DNA from: Lacipirellula limnantheis
Lineage (GTDB): Bacteria; Planctomycetota; Planctomycetia; Pirellulales; Lacipirellulaceae
Assembly (NCBI RefSeq): GCF_007746075.1
Contig: NZ_CP036339.1
Coordinates: forward strand, 6,504,028 to 6,568,027
DNA: 64,000 bases
Direction: 5' to 3'
In this document: positions 53,345-61,222 of the stretch, piece by piece
How the letters are laid out: every line of letters begins with the position of its first letter
How positions within the stretch are numbered: the first letter of the stretch is position 1
Translations under genes and position numbers: made by a program
Notes under the pieces: generated by a model
The model's input: only the letters and a program-made list of their open reading frames with translations
Told to the model about the DNA's origin: nothing
The model's database searches: none

Positions 53345-53616
53345 AAGCAGTCTGTCCGCTTCCCAACGAAGCGGGCGAAAGGACGCGGCAAGCCAGAGGG
53401 CAGGATGACCCATTTCGACGCTCGACTCGTTGTGTTAACCCCAAGTCATTCCATTGAGGCGAGCGTCTAGCGGTTCTCTCCGTCTTGTACGTCCCTTCGC
53501 CGGCCTCGCCGGAGTTCGCGGGCTATCGCCCGCGGCTAAATGGGTCTAATGATTCGCAGACTTTCGGGCTACTTACTCACTTACTCACCTAGACACTTAT
53601 TTGCCAACCACGTCAT

Positions 53617-54348
53617 TCAATACACAGGTCGATTGGCAGGCCGGACGACGGCGTCGTCTACCGGTACGACCATCGGGACAATCTTGTTCTCTTGTTCAAA
53701 ATACAATGGCGCATATCTCCGACGGGCGTCCAGGTCGAGCCCGCGTTCGTCAAGTTGGCGATCCAGTTCCGGCGAGGTCCAATTCGGTACGTTGCCAAAC
53801 GCTCGACCTAACTGCTGACCTTCCACAAGCGGCACTTCAATGCGTCGCGATACGCCGTCGCGATCGTTCACGACCAGCGTGATCGCGTCGCCGCGGCCAG
53901 CGTTCTCAGACTGCTGCGCGTCTATCTTCTTCTGCGAAATCGTCGTAGGCGCCGAAGCGAGTTGTTGGTTTGCAGGCTCGCTTGTCGACCGAGTCGAACC
54001 GCTCTGCCGCCCCAAGCCGAAGGCAACGACAACCGAAGCCGCGACGGCGAACCAGGTCCCCAGCTGCGACCGCGATGTTTCGTTTGGGGCGGGCGAGATC
54101 GTCGCGGAGGCGTCCTGGGCCACGTCCATCGTGTTGCCTGCGTCAGCGGGGGCCTTGCGCTCCCGGAGGACGCTTCCCATCGCCTCGCGCCACGTTTGCA
54201 CTTCAATAAAGGCCAACGCACAACGCCGCCACCCGTCAGGCTGGGCTTCGAGCGACGCCAGGAGATCCCGTCGTTCGTTGCCCGACAACTCGCCGTCGAC
54301 CAATCGGTCGATCAGCATGGCATCGCGTTGTTCGTCGGAAAGGTTCAT
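53617..54348 (-). CDS. Transmembrane anti-sigma factor
   Basis: A 243-residue protein: cytoplasmic head with DRLVDGELSGNERRDLLASL EAQPDGWRRCALAFIEVQTW, a membrane helix at about residues 96-113 (LGTWFAVAASVVVAFGLG), and an extracytoplasmic tail with VVNDRDGVSRRIEVPLVEGQ QLGRAFG and a C-terminal LDLDARRRYAPLYFEQENKI VPMVVPVDD. No zinc motif is seen. It follows the sigma gene at 54362 by 13 bases and should hold that factor at the membrane until a signal releases it. Confidence 0.85.
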   Translation of the reverse strand: MNLSDEQRDAMLIDRLVDGELSGNERRDLLASLEAQPDGWRRCALAFIEVQTWREAMGSVLRERKAPADAGNTMDVAQDASATISPAPNETSRSQLGTWFAVAASVVVAFGLGRQSGSTRSTSEPANQQLASAPTTISQKKIDAQQSENAGRGDAITLVVNDRDGVSRRIEVPLVEGQQLGRAFGNVPNWTSPELDRQLDERGLDLDARRRYAPLYFEQENKIVPMVVPVDDAVVRPANRPVY

Positions 54349-54361
54349 ATGATTCAGACGA

Positions 54362-54940
54362 CTATCGAACTGCTTCAGCGGCTTCCGGCGCCAGGCTCGC
54401 CAGCGCCGCTCGCATCCGGGCGCGGGCTCGGTGCAGTCGCGCCTCGACGGCGCTCACTGACATCCCGAGACGCTCGGCCAGATCTCGATAACTCCAGTCT
54501 TCGGTATATTTCAGGAGGAGCAGTTCCGCGTCGCGCGGCGCCAAGCAAGCGATCGCTTGCCGCACGAGTTGTTGCGTCTCCTCCGCAAGTAACCAGGCGA
54601 GCGGGTCATATTCGACGGCCTCGTCTCGCGCTACGCCGCTGCCGGCGTAGCGCTCGACGAGTCGCCGTCGCCGACCCGCACGTCGGCGATAATGTAAGGC
54701 TTGCACGACCGCGATTCGGTAGAGCCAAGGGCCCGCTCGATCACGATCGTTTAATTGATCCGCTCCGCGACAGGCCGCCGCGGCGACTTCTTGCAGGACC
54801 TCGTCAAGCGAATCCCGCTCGACGCCCCGCGCCGCAAGCACGGTCCGCAGCCAGCGGCGATGCTCTGAGACGATCGACGTCAAATCGACGCTCTGCGCCG
54901 AGTCGGTCTCGGCAGTTTGCTGGCCAGCGGACGGCTTCAT
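54362..54940 (-). CDS. ECF-type RNA polymerase sigma factor
   Basis: A 192-residue sigma factor. Region 2: SIVSEHRRWLRTVLAARGVE RDSLDEVLQEVAAAACRGAD and AGPWLYRIAVVQALHYRRRA; region 4: LAPRDAELLLLKYTEDWSYR DLAERLGMSVSAVEARLHRA RARM. I choose ATG 54940 because the frame upstream runs into the family I repeat at 55020-55103. The ribosome site is weak. Cognate anti-sigma follows at 53617. Confidence 0.9.
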   Translation of the reverse strand: MKPSAGQQTAETDSAQSVDLTSIVSEHRRWLRTVLAARGVERDSLDEVLQEVAAAACRGADQLNDRDRAGPWLYRIAVVQALHYRRRAGRRRRLVERYAGSGVARDEAVEYDPLAWLLAEETQQLVRQAIACLAPRDAELLLLKYTEDWSYRDLAERLGMSVSAVEARLHRARARMRAALASLAPEAAEAVR

Positions 54941-55019
54941 GTCACAGGCTTCACGGAGATAGTTACCGCTGGGCCGTCTACCTTGCACGAAAAGTTGGAA
55001 AAATCCTGAAGGATCTTTC

Positions 55020-55103
55020 GGCCCCTGGCTCCGCCAGGGGGTCGGCCACCATGCCGGTAACCGTCGCCCAACGAGGCGCAACCCCCTGGCGGAGCCAGGG
55101 GCT
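55020..55103. repeat. Family I palindromic element (reference copy)
   Basis: GGCCCCTGGCTCCGCCAGGG GGTCGGCCACCATGCC opens it and CAACCCCCTGGCGGAGCCAG GGGCTC closes it. Each arm is itself a palindrome (CCCTGGCTCCGCCAGGG), so the element can form a three-armed structure. It is the closest relative of the copy inside dppDF. It lies between the sigma and lgt genes. Confidence 0.85.
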
Positions 55104-55154
55104 CGAAATGCCGTCAGGCCGTTCTTATCCCAACGGAGCCGCCGCCCCGAGGGT

Positions 55155-56453
55155 TCACGAAGAAGCGACCGCGGTCTGGGGAAAAACCAGATTTCCCGCC
55201 GGTTTTCGCAGCAGCCAGACCCACATTCCTACGGCCGCCAGAAGCAGCAGAATGCTCACATTCTGCGAAATACTCAGCCCTGTCCCGAACACGGGGGACT
55301 CGTCGACGCGGATTGATTCCTCCAGGAATCGGGCGATTGGGTACAGGGTGATCATCAGGGCGGTCACCTCTCCATCGCGGCGGCGAAAGGGATAGTACGA
55401 CCACAACACCCATGCCAGCAGCGACGCGGTGATCGTGCTGTAAATCTGCGCCGGATGAACCGGTCGACTGCGGGGCGGCGGCTTGATGCCGGGCAACTGG
55501 TGCGTTGCGCCGTCGCTGGTGACGATCGTCAACGGCTTTCCTTGCATGAACGCTTGATAGATGAGCGTTTCAGCGCCGGCCACGCCAACGAGCGTGTTGC
55601 CGTCAATCTTGGCGATGCGGTCGCCCGCCTTCAGCCCTGCAGCGGCGGCGACCGAATGATCATTGATTCGATCGATGATCGCCGGGGCTCCGTCATCATT
55701 GCTCGACTTCAAGTGGAATCCGTAGAACGCTCCCGACGCGGCCTGCTCGCCGTAGGGCGGGCTCACCATGTCTGGCGCACTCTCGCGCGGGAATGAAATC
55801 GCCCACGGCGCCTCGGACTCGCCGCCATAGCAGCAGCCGTTCATCAAGCAACCAATCCGACCAAACGCGAGGCCGACGAGCATGCCTGCCGAGATCATGT
55901 CGCACAGCGGGAGCACCGGCAGTCCGCGCCGCCGCATGTAGAGCGTAAAGCCGATCATCGCGCCGATAAAGGCGCCGTACACGACGAGTCCCCCTTCGGT
56001 AAAACTCAACGCGGCTTTGAGCGTCGACGACCAATCTGCTTGGCGGATGCGATCGTCCCAATACTCGATGACGTAGAAGAGCCTCGCGCCCGCGACGCCG
56101 GCAATGAACATCCACACGGCGAGCCCCATGATCTCTTCGCCTGGAATTCCCGCCTCATCCGCGCGACGAATCGACAGCCCGATGCCGGCGATGCTCCCCA
56201 GCAAGACCATCATGCCGTAGCCGCGGATCGGCACGCCGTCGGGAAAATAATTCGGCACGAAGAACGTGATGGCGGCGGCGACGATGATGATCGTCGGCAG
56301 ATGCGCCTTCAGCGCCGTAGACCAGCCGACCACCCGCGCCGTCGTCTTCAGTCCGAGCACGCTGAAGACCGCCCACACGAGCAGCAGCACCCCCGCGCCA
56401 AAAATCGGCACGTTGCCCCAGGTGAGCGGAATGCGGAAGAGTTCAGAGCACAT
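55155..56453 (-). CDS. lgt: Prolipoprotein diacylglyceryl transferase with inserted PDZ-like domain
   Basis: A 432-residue polytopic membrane enzyme that transfers diacylglyceryl from phosphatidylglycerol to the lipobox Cys of prolipoproteins. Lgt signatures: GVPIRGYGMMVLLGSIAGIG LSIRRA, MFIAGVAGARLFYVIEYWD, EGGLVVYGAFIGAMIGFTLY MRRRGLPV and GLAFGRIGCLMNGCCYGGES, then PVHPAQIYSTITASLLAWVL W. An extra segment at about residues 245-322 (GFHLKSSNDDGAPAIIDRIN, VAAAAGLKAGDRIAKIDGNT) resembles a PDZ domain and is placed between two Lgt motifs, on the side where the enzyme meets its substrates. Two hydrophobic helices precede the Lgt core. Family length without these additions is about 270-290. Confidence 0.9.
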   Translation of the reverse strand: MCSELFRIPLTWGNVPIFGAGVLLLVWAVFSVLGLKTTARVVGWSTALKAHLPTIIIVAAAITFFVPNYFPDGVPIRGYGMMVLLGSIAGIGLSIRRADEAGIPGEEIMGLAVWMFIAGVAGARLFYVIEYWDDRIRQADWSSTLKAALSFTEGGLVVYGAFIGAMIGFTLYMRRRGLPVLPLCDMISAGMLVGLAFGRIGCLMNGCCYGGESEAPWAISFPRESAPDMVSPPYGEQAASGAFYGFHLKSSNDDGAPAIIDRINDHSVAAAAGLKAGDRIAKIDGNTLVGVAGAETLIYQAFMQGKPLTIVTSDGATHQLPGIKPPPRSRPVHPAQIYSTITASLLAWVLWSYYPFRRRDGEVTALMITLYPIARFLEESIRVDESPVFGTGLSISQNVSILLLLAAVGMWVWLLRKPAGNLVFPQTAVASS

Positions 56454-56510
56454 GAATGAACGTCATTTTAGGGTGAATGCCTGGTCGGTTGGCGATCGTT
56501 AGCGGCAGGC

Positions 56511-56640
56511 TTGTCAGTTGTCCGTTGTCAGTTGTCAGTTGTCCGTTGTCAGTTGTCCGTTGTCAGTCGTCCTTTGTGAAGACCAGCGGACTAACGCTTT
56601 TGTCCATTGGCAACTGGCCACGGACTACTGGCGACTGACG
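56511..56640. repeat. Imperfect inverted repeat, family IV (GTCAGTTGTC)
   Basis: Left side: several direct copies of TTGTCAGTTGTCCG. Right side: inverse CAACTGGCCACGGACTACTG GCGACTGAC. It fills the gap between panC and lgt, minus strand. Same family as 47432-47525. Confidence 0.75.
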
Positions 56641-56643
56641 CAA

Positions 56644-57516
56644 TTAGCCAATCCGCAAATTATCGATCAGTCGCGTCGTTCCCACGCGCGCCGCCACGGC
56701 GACGGTCACTGGCCCGCCAATCTCCGCTACTTCGTCGACGCTCCCGTCCCGCAAAATCGCCACATACTCGACGTTTACGCCGCCGGCTGCATTGAGATGT
56801 GCTAGCATTCGCTCACGAACCACAAGCGCACTGCGCTGACCACTCGAAACTAATTCTTCCGCCAACCGCAGCGATTGACTGAGCGATAGCGCACGTTGCC
56901 TTTCGTCGGCGCCGAGATAAACGTTCCGCGAGCTCAGCGCCAACCCGTCCGGGTCGCGCACGATCGGGCAGACGCAGACGGTGATCGGCAGATTTAGATC
57001 GACGACCATCCGCCGCACCACCAAGGTCTGCTGGTAGTCTTTTCGTCCAAAATAGGCGCGGTCGGCGGGCACGCATTCGAACAATTTCAGCACGACCGTC
57101 GCGACGCCCGCGAAATGTCCCGGCCGGGCAGCCCCCTCCCACGGCACGGCCACCGGCCCGACGTCGATCGACGTCCCATATCCCCAGGGATACATCTCGG
57201 CCGCCTCAGGCACGAACGCCAATTCGCACCCGCGACCGCGCAACAGTTCCAAGTCTCGCTCCAAAGGCCGGGGATACTTCGTGAAGTCTTCGTTGGGCCC
57301 GAACTGGGTCGGGTTCACAAAGATGCTGGCCACGACGCGATCGCACTCGGCCGCCGCCGCATCAACCAAGCTGAGATGCCCCTCATGCAGCGCCCCCATG
57401 GTTGGCACGAACCCTACGGTCTCACCGCCGCGCTGAATTTCACGCACCGCGGAGCGCATCGCCTCGACGCCTTGGATGACCTGCAGAGAACGAGTGGGCG
57501 TTGCGGGCATCGCCAT
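56644..57516 (-). CDS. panC: Pantothenate synthetase
   Basis: A 290-residue enzyme that joins pantoate and beta-alanine with ATP in pantothenate (vitamin B5) synthesis. Motifs: VGFVPTMGALHEGHLSLVDA A (HIGH-type ATP site), SIFVNPTQFGPNEDFTKYPR, CADRAYFGRKDYQQ-like DRAYFGRKDYQQTLVVRRMV and RDPDGLALSSRNVYLG (KMSKS-like loop region). Length is normal. ATG 57516 touches the folK stop (TGAATG), with an internal ATG at 57510 as alternative, so the two vitamin genes are probably co-transcribed, folK first. Confidence 0.96.
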   Translation of the reverse strand: MAMPATPTRSLQVIQGVEAMRSAVREIQRGGETVGFVPTMGALHEGHLSLVDAAAAECDRVVASIFVNPTQFGPNEDFTKYPRPLERDLELLRGRGCELAFVPEAAEMYPWGYGTSIDVGPVAVPWEGAARPGHFAGVATVVLKLFECVPADRAYFGRKDYQQTLVVRRMVVDLNLPITVCVCPIVRDPDGLALSSRNVYLGADERQRALSLSQSLRLAEELVSSGQRSALVVRERMLAHLNAAGGVNVEYVAILRDGSVDEVAEIGGPVTVAVAARVGTTRLIDNLRIG

Positions 57517-58446
57517 TCAATCTGATGGGGAAGCGGCCGATGCCAGCTCGGGCCAAACCGCTTGGACTGCCGCCGCCGCCTCGACCATCGCCTCGGCCGC
57601 GTCCGTGGAGGGGATCCACGCGATCGGGCCGCTGGTTGGAAGGTTAGGCATTCTACGCGAAGGGCCGGCAGCGTGGAACGCGGTTAAGTTCACCCACCGA
57701 TCGCTTGAGAACGCCAAAATTAGTTTCGGCCGCGGGAATCCTGGGTAGCTGGTTTTGACTCGATAATCTCCCCAAGCAACGATTTCTGGATCGCCCGCAA
57801 ATCGCTGCCGCAGCCGTTCAACCCAAACGGCCGCTTCCTCGGGCGCGTCGCCGATGACCGCGACCAGGTCGTCGCCGTGAACAAGTTGTTCGCACAACGC
57901 CTGCACAGTCCAACCGCTCGTGGGATGAACCATCCACGGCGCCACGGCGGCCGCGGGTTCGAGGACGAAACGCCGAAAAGCCATGCGCGGATGGGGAACA
58001 ATCAAGTCATCGATTGCATCATCCGCATGGCAGCCCGCGGCTTCGCCGGAGAGAGACGCCGAACGCGGCGGCGCAGGGTGCGTCGCGACGCCCGGGCGAC
58101 GCCCAGGGCTGCCATGGCGCTGTTCGATCACGATTTGATCGAACAGCAACAGGTCGAGATCAAGCGCCCTGGCGGCCCAACGCTGGCCCCGCACGCGGCC
58201 GAGTTGCATCTCAATACGTTGCAGCTCTGCTAGCATCTGCCGCGGCGTGAGCGCCGTCGACATGAGTGCGGCGCCATTCAGAAACGAGCCTTGGCCTTTG
58301 GGCCCGCCGATCGGGGGGGTCTCGACCCACCCACCGCGGCGGATGAGCCGCGAGTTCGGCAGCCGCGCAAGTTCGGCAAGCGCATCGTCGAGCCGCTCGG
58401 TTCGAGCACCCAGATTCGAGCCGAGCGCAACGAGTGCGTGTGCCAT
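57517..58446 (-). CDS. folK: HPPK (FolK) with repeat-encoded insert and long C-terminal extension
   Basis: A 309-residue protein whose N-terminal about 190 residues are 6-hydroxymethyl-7,8-dihydropterin pyrophosphokinase (folate synthesis): ALVALGSNLGARTERLDDAL, GGWVETPPIGGPKGQGSFLN GAALM, LQRIEMQLGRVRGQRWAARA LDLDLLLFD and VPHPRMAFRRFVLEP. The family is normally about 160 residues. Residues about 111-140 (HGSPGRRPGVATHPAPPRSA) are encoded by a family I palindromic element (58027-58115), inserted just before the VPHPRM motif, where homologues have a short loop. About 120 further C-terminal residues (DDLVAVIGDAPEEAAVWVER) are unassigned and may be a degenerate extra domain. The enzyme core seems intact; activity with the insert is inferred. 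Confidence 0.88.
   Translation of the reverse strand: MAHALVALGSNLGARTERLDDALAELARLPNSRLIRRGGWVETPPIGGPKGQGSFLNGAALMSTALTPRQMLAELQRIEMQLGRVRGQRWAARALDLDLLLFDQIVIEQRHGSPGRRPGVATHPAPPRSASLSGEAAGCHADDAIDDLIVPHPRMAFRRFVLEPAAAVAPWMVHPTSGWTVQALCEQLVHGDDLVAVIGDAPEEAAVWVERLRQRFAGDPEIVAWGDYRVKTSYPGFPRPKLILAFSSDRWVNLTAFHAAGPSRRMPNLPTSGPIAWIPSTDAAEAMVEAAAAVQAVWPELASAASPSD
58027..58115. repeat. Family I palindromic element inside folK
   Basis: ATGGCAGCCCGCGGCTTCGC CGG on the left and GCGACGCCCAGGGCTGCCAT on the right are inverted copies whose outer 10 bases (ATGGCAGCCC and GGGCTGCCAT) pair perfectly. Arms correspond to the GCTTCGCC-type arm of the 53261 copy. It is 89 bases long and keeps the folK frame open without stop codons. 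Confidence 0.7.
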
Positions 58447-58469
58447 GGCCGCGTAGTCGACCCAGACTA

Positions 58470-58520
58470 TCCAGTATAAAACAAAAACGGGGCTTGTGGC
58501 ACTCTACCACAAGCCCCGTT
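58470..58520 (-). terminator. Rho-independent terminator, minus strand
   Basis: AACGGGGCTTGTGG (58486-58499) and CCACAAGCCCCGTT (58507-58520) form a perfect 14-base-pair stem with a seven-base loop. On the minus strand it is followed by TTTTGTTTTATACTGG. It ends a minus-strand transcript arriving from the right, just upstream of folK. No well-supported minus-strand gene lies there, which makes the terminator notable. Confidence 0.85.
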
Positions 58521-59243
58521 CAAGCGCCACGCTGGCGAAAAAAAGCTGGGGAGGACATCCGGGCACGCGAAATGACTTCGCCGACGGTCGATCCAGTCAG
58601 TCGTCGCCCCCCAACGATTCGAGTGACTGCTCGCTGGCGAAGATTCCGCCATGTCGGGCCGCCACGTTATCAATCTTGCTACGCGGATCCTCGTCTGATC
58701 GGAGGAGCATCGTTGCAACGCCACGCAAGTCGCATGCCCTGCGCGGCCATGCGCACAACGCCAGCGCATACTGCCGCCCAATTGGGACACGACGAACGCG
58801 ACGCTCAGCTTTCGTCACACCGCCTACAGGGAGACGAACCCACCGCTTGAACGCCGGCGAATCACAACGCGCTTCTGGATCATGCGCGTCGAAGGAGAGT
58901 CGCTCAATCAACTTTGCTGCTCCGAACCATCGGCCATTTTGCGAAGTTGGCGTCGTGTGTCAAGCAACTTTTTAGAGAATGAGATTAGCGCGTCGCGCCG
59001 ACCATTCGCGCAACACTACAAAATGTGTCGCATGCCGGTAGTTGACAAATCAAGAACTGACGAGTGCGCGGCACTTCCACTCTGGAACGAGCGCTGCTTG
59101 ACAACGGGAGTTGACGTCTACTCGCTACCGGATGCCAGTCGCGCCGTCGTCGCGCGTTGCCATCGTGTGATAAAATAGCTGATTCGGCCGCAACGCGATC
59201 CGCCTGCACGGCGCACCATCTTCAATTTTGGGCTCTACTTTTC
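58521..59243. other. Gene-poor region upstream of hemDE
   Basis: About 720 bases. Only one minus-strand frame (58597-58911) is worth noting (next entry). The right part, from about 58930, is AT-richer and holds words such as ACTTTTTAGAGAATGAGATT and ACTACAAAATGTGTCGC that may include promoters. No tRNA or known structured RNA can be folded by eye. Confidence 0.45.
58597..58911 (-). CDS. Possible small protein ending at an orphan terminator
   Basis: A 104-residue frame (opening MIERLSFDAHDPEARCDSPA). It includes RLPVGGVTKAERRVRRVPIG and an acidic tail, EQSLESLGGDD. No known domain or strong ribosome site. Its stop is 76 bases before the minus-strand terminator at 58470-58520, which is the main reason to list it; the transcript may instead be a noncoding RNA. 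Confidence 0.3.
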   Translation of the reverse strand: MIERLSFDAHDPEARCDSPAFKRWVRLPVGGVTKAERRVRRVPIGRQYALALCAWPRRACDLRGVATMLLRSDEDPRSKIDNVAARHGGIFASEQSLESLGGDD

Positions 59244-61211
59244 ATGGAATCATCGCCATCATTCGACGGCTTACGCATCGCGTCATTCGAAAGCCGCAAA
59301 GCCGACGACACGGCACGCATGATCCAACGCTTCGGCGGCGTCGCGTTCGTCAGCCCGTCAATGCGCGAGATCCCCGTCGACGCCGATCGCTCGGTCGTCG
59401 AATTCGGACATCGACTCATCACTGGCCAGATCGACGTGGTGATCCTCCTCACCGGCGTCGGCACGCGCGAGATGCTCAGCCGCATCGAACGCCACATCGA
59501 TCGCGAGCGCTTCCTCCACGCCCTCGCCGACGTGAAGACAATCGTTCGCGGCCCCAAGCCGCTGGCCGTGCTGCGCGAGCTGCAACTCACGCCGACGATC
59601 ATCGTCCCCGAGCCGAATACTTGGCGCGAAGTCCTCGCCGAGATCGACGCACGGCTGCCGGTCGTCAATCTCACCGTCGCGGTGCAGGAGTACGGCGTGC
59701 CCAACGTGAGCCTGGTTGCGGGGCTCGAAGCTCGCGGCGCGATGGTCGAATCGTTCAAAGTCTATCGTTGGGATCTCCCCGAAGACGCCGGCCCGCTCCG
59801 CGCGAATATCAAACGCCTCGCCGAGGGCGGTCTCGACGTCGCGATGTTCACTTCCGCACAGCAAGTCGTTCATCTGCTGCGTGTGGCCAAGGAGCTTGGC
59901 CTCGAAGCGCAAGTCCGCGACGCCTTTCGCCGCACGGTGGTCGCCTCGGTCGGCCCCACGACCACCGAGATGCTCCGCGCCAACGGCCTGCCGGTCGACT
60001 TCGAACCGTCGCACCCTAAGCTCGGCCACCTCGTCGCCGAATCCGCCGCGAGCGCCAAAGAGCTGCTAGAGCGCAAAGCCTCGGTCGCCGCCGGCTGGAG
60101 CGCAAAGGCCGCCGCGATCAAAACTCACGACTCGCGTATGCCGTCGACGCCGCGCGATCTCACGCAACATGACAACCACCCGTCGCAAGCCGGACCCTTC
60201 ATGAGGGCCTGTCGCCGCGAGTCGGTCCCCTACACCCCCATTTGGCTGATGCGGCAAGCCGGCCGTTACATGGCCGAGTATCGCGAAGTCCGCGCGAAGC
60301 AGTCGTTTCTCGAACTCTGCAAGAACCCCAAACTCTGCAGCGAAGTGATGTGCACTGCCGTAGACCGCCTCGGCGTCGACGCTGCGATCATCTTCTCCGA
60401 CCTGTTGCCGATCCTCGAACCGATGGGGCTCGAACTTGAGTTCGCCCCCGGCGACGGCCCGCAGATTCACAACCCAGTGCGCGAATCGGCAGACGTTGAT
60501 CGCGTCATCGAACTCGAAAGCACCGAGTCGCTCCACTTCGTCTTCGAGACGGTCGCCCAGACTCGCAAGGACTTGCCCGAGCACATCCCGCTCATCGGCT
60601 TCTCCGGCGCTCCGTTCACGCTCGCTAGCTACGCGATTGAAGGGGGGGGCAGCCGCAACTTCCTCCACACGAAGACGCTGATGTACCGTGCCCCCGACGC
60701 CTGGCGCGAGCTGATGGAGCGGCTCTCTCGATCGATCACCCGCTACCTCAACGCCCAAATCGCCGCCGGCGCTCAGGCGGTGCAACTCTTCGACAGCTGG
60801 GTCGGCTGCCTCTCCCCCGCCGACTACCGCCAGTACGTCCTGCCGTACGTCCGCAGCATCGCCGACGGCCTCTCCCCCGGCGCCCCGCTCATCCACTTCG
60901 GCACCGGCAACCCGTCGCTGCTGCCGCTGATGGCCGAAGCTGGCGGCGACGTCATCGGCGTCGATTGGCGCATCGACCTCGCCGACGCCTGGCAAGCGGT
61001 CGGCTACGACCGCGCCGTGCAGGGCAACCTTGACCCCACAATCCTCTTAGCCGATCGCGACTCGATCGAAACCCAAGCCCGCGCGGTGCTGACCGCCGCC
61101 AACAACCGCCCCGGCCACATCTTCAACCTCGGCCACGGCGTGCTGCAGCAGACGCCGGTTGATAACGTGAAGGCCCTCGTCGACTTCGTTCATACGGAAA
61201 GCAGACGCTAA
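59244..61211 (+). CDS. hemDE: Fused uroporphyrinogen-III synthase / uroporphyrinogen decarboxylase
   Basis: A 655-residue two-domain enzyme. Residues about 5-275 look like HemD, which closes and rearranges hydroxymethylbilane to uroporphyrinogen III: LRIASFESRKADDTARMIQR FGG, LLTGVGTREMLSRIERHIDR, YRWDLPEDAGPLRANIKRLA, DVAMFTSAQQVVHLLRVAKE and VASVGPTTTEMLRANGLPVD. Residues about 318-655 are HemE, which decarboxylates uroporphyrinogen III to coproporphyrinogen III: YTPIWLMRQAGRYMAEYREV R, IFSDLLPILEPMGLELEF, LIGFSGAPFTLASYAIEGGG, LFDSWVGCLSP and GNLDPTILL. A 40-residue linker joins them. An internal ATG near 60201 could also give free HemE. Start ATG 59244 begins MESSPSFDGL. Confidence 0.92.
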   Translation: MESSPSFDGLRIASFESRKADDTARMIQRFGGVAFVSPSMREIPVDADRSVVEFGHRLITGQIDVVILLTGVGTREMLSRIERHIDRERFLHALADVKTIVRGPKPLAVLRELQLTPTIIVPEPNTWREVLAEIDARLPVVNLTVAVQEYGVPNVSLVAGLEARGAMVESFKVYRWDLPEDAGPLRANIKRLAEGGLDVAMFTSAQQVVHLLRVAKELGLEAQVRDAFRRTVVASVGPTTTEMLRANGLPVDFEPSHPKLGHLVAESAASAKELLERKASVAAGWSAKAAAIKTHDSRMPSTPRDLTQHDNHPSQAGPFMRACRRESVPYTPIWLMRQAGRYMAEYREVRAKQSFLELCKNPKLCSEVMCTAVDRLGVDAAIIFSDLLPILEPMGLELEFAPGDGPQIHNPVRESADVDRVIELESTESLHFVFETVAQTRKDLPEHIPLIGFSGAPFTLASYAIEGGGSRNFLHTKTLMYRAPDAWRELMERLSRSITRYLNAQIAAGAQAVQLFDSWVGCLSPADYRQYVLPYVRSIADGLSPGAPLIHFGTGNPSLLPLMAEAGGDVIGVDWRIDLADAWQAVGYDRAVQGNLDPTILLADRDSIETQARAVLTAANNRPGHIFNLGHGVLQQTPVDNVKALVDFVHTESRR

Positions 61212-61222
61212 AGCGATAGCGA

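Noticed and set aside
53962..55395. Plus-strand frame of 477 codons
   Set aside because: Spans the antisense of an anti-sigma gene, a sigma gene, a repeat and part of lgt; not a gene.
56511..56640. CRISPR-like repeat array (GTCAGTTGTC units)
   Set aside because: Units are adjacent without unique spacers and have inverse copies on the right side, so it is an inverted repeat, not a CRISPR.
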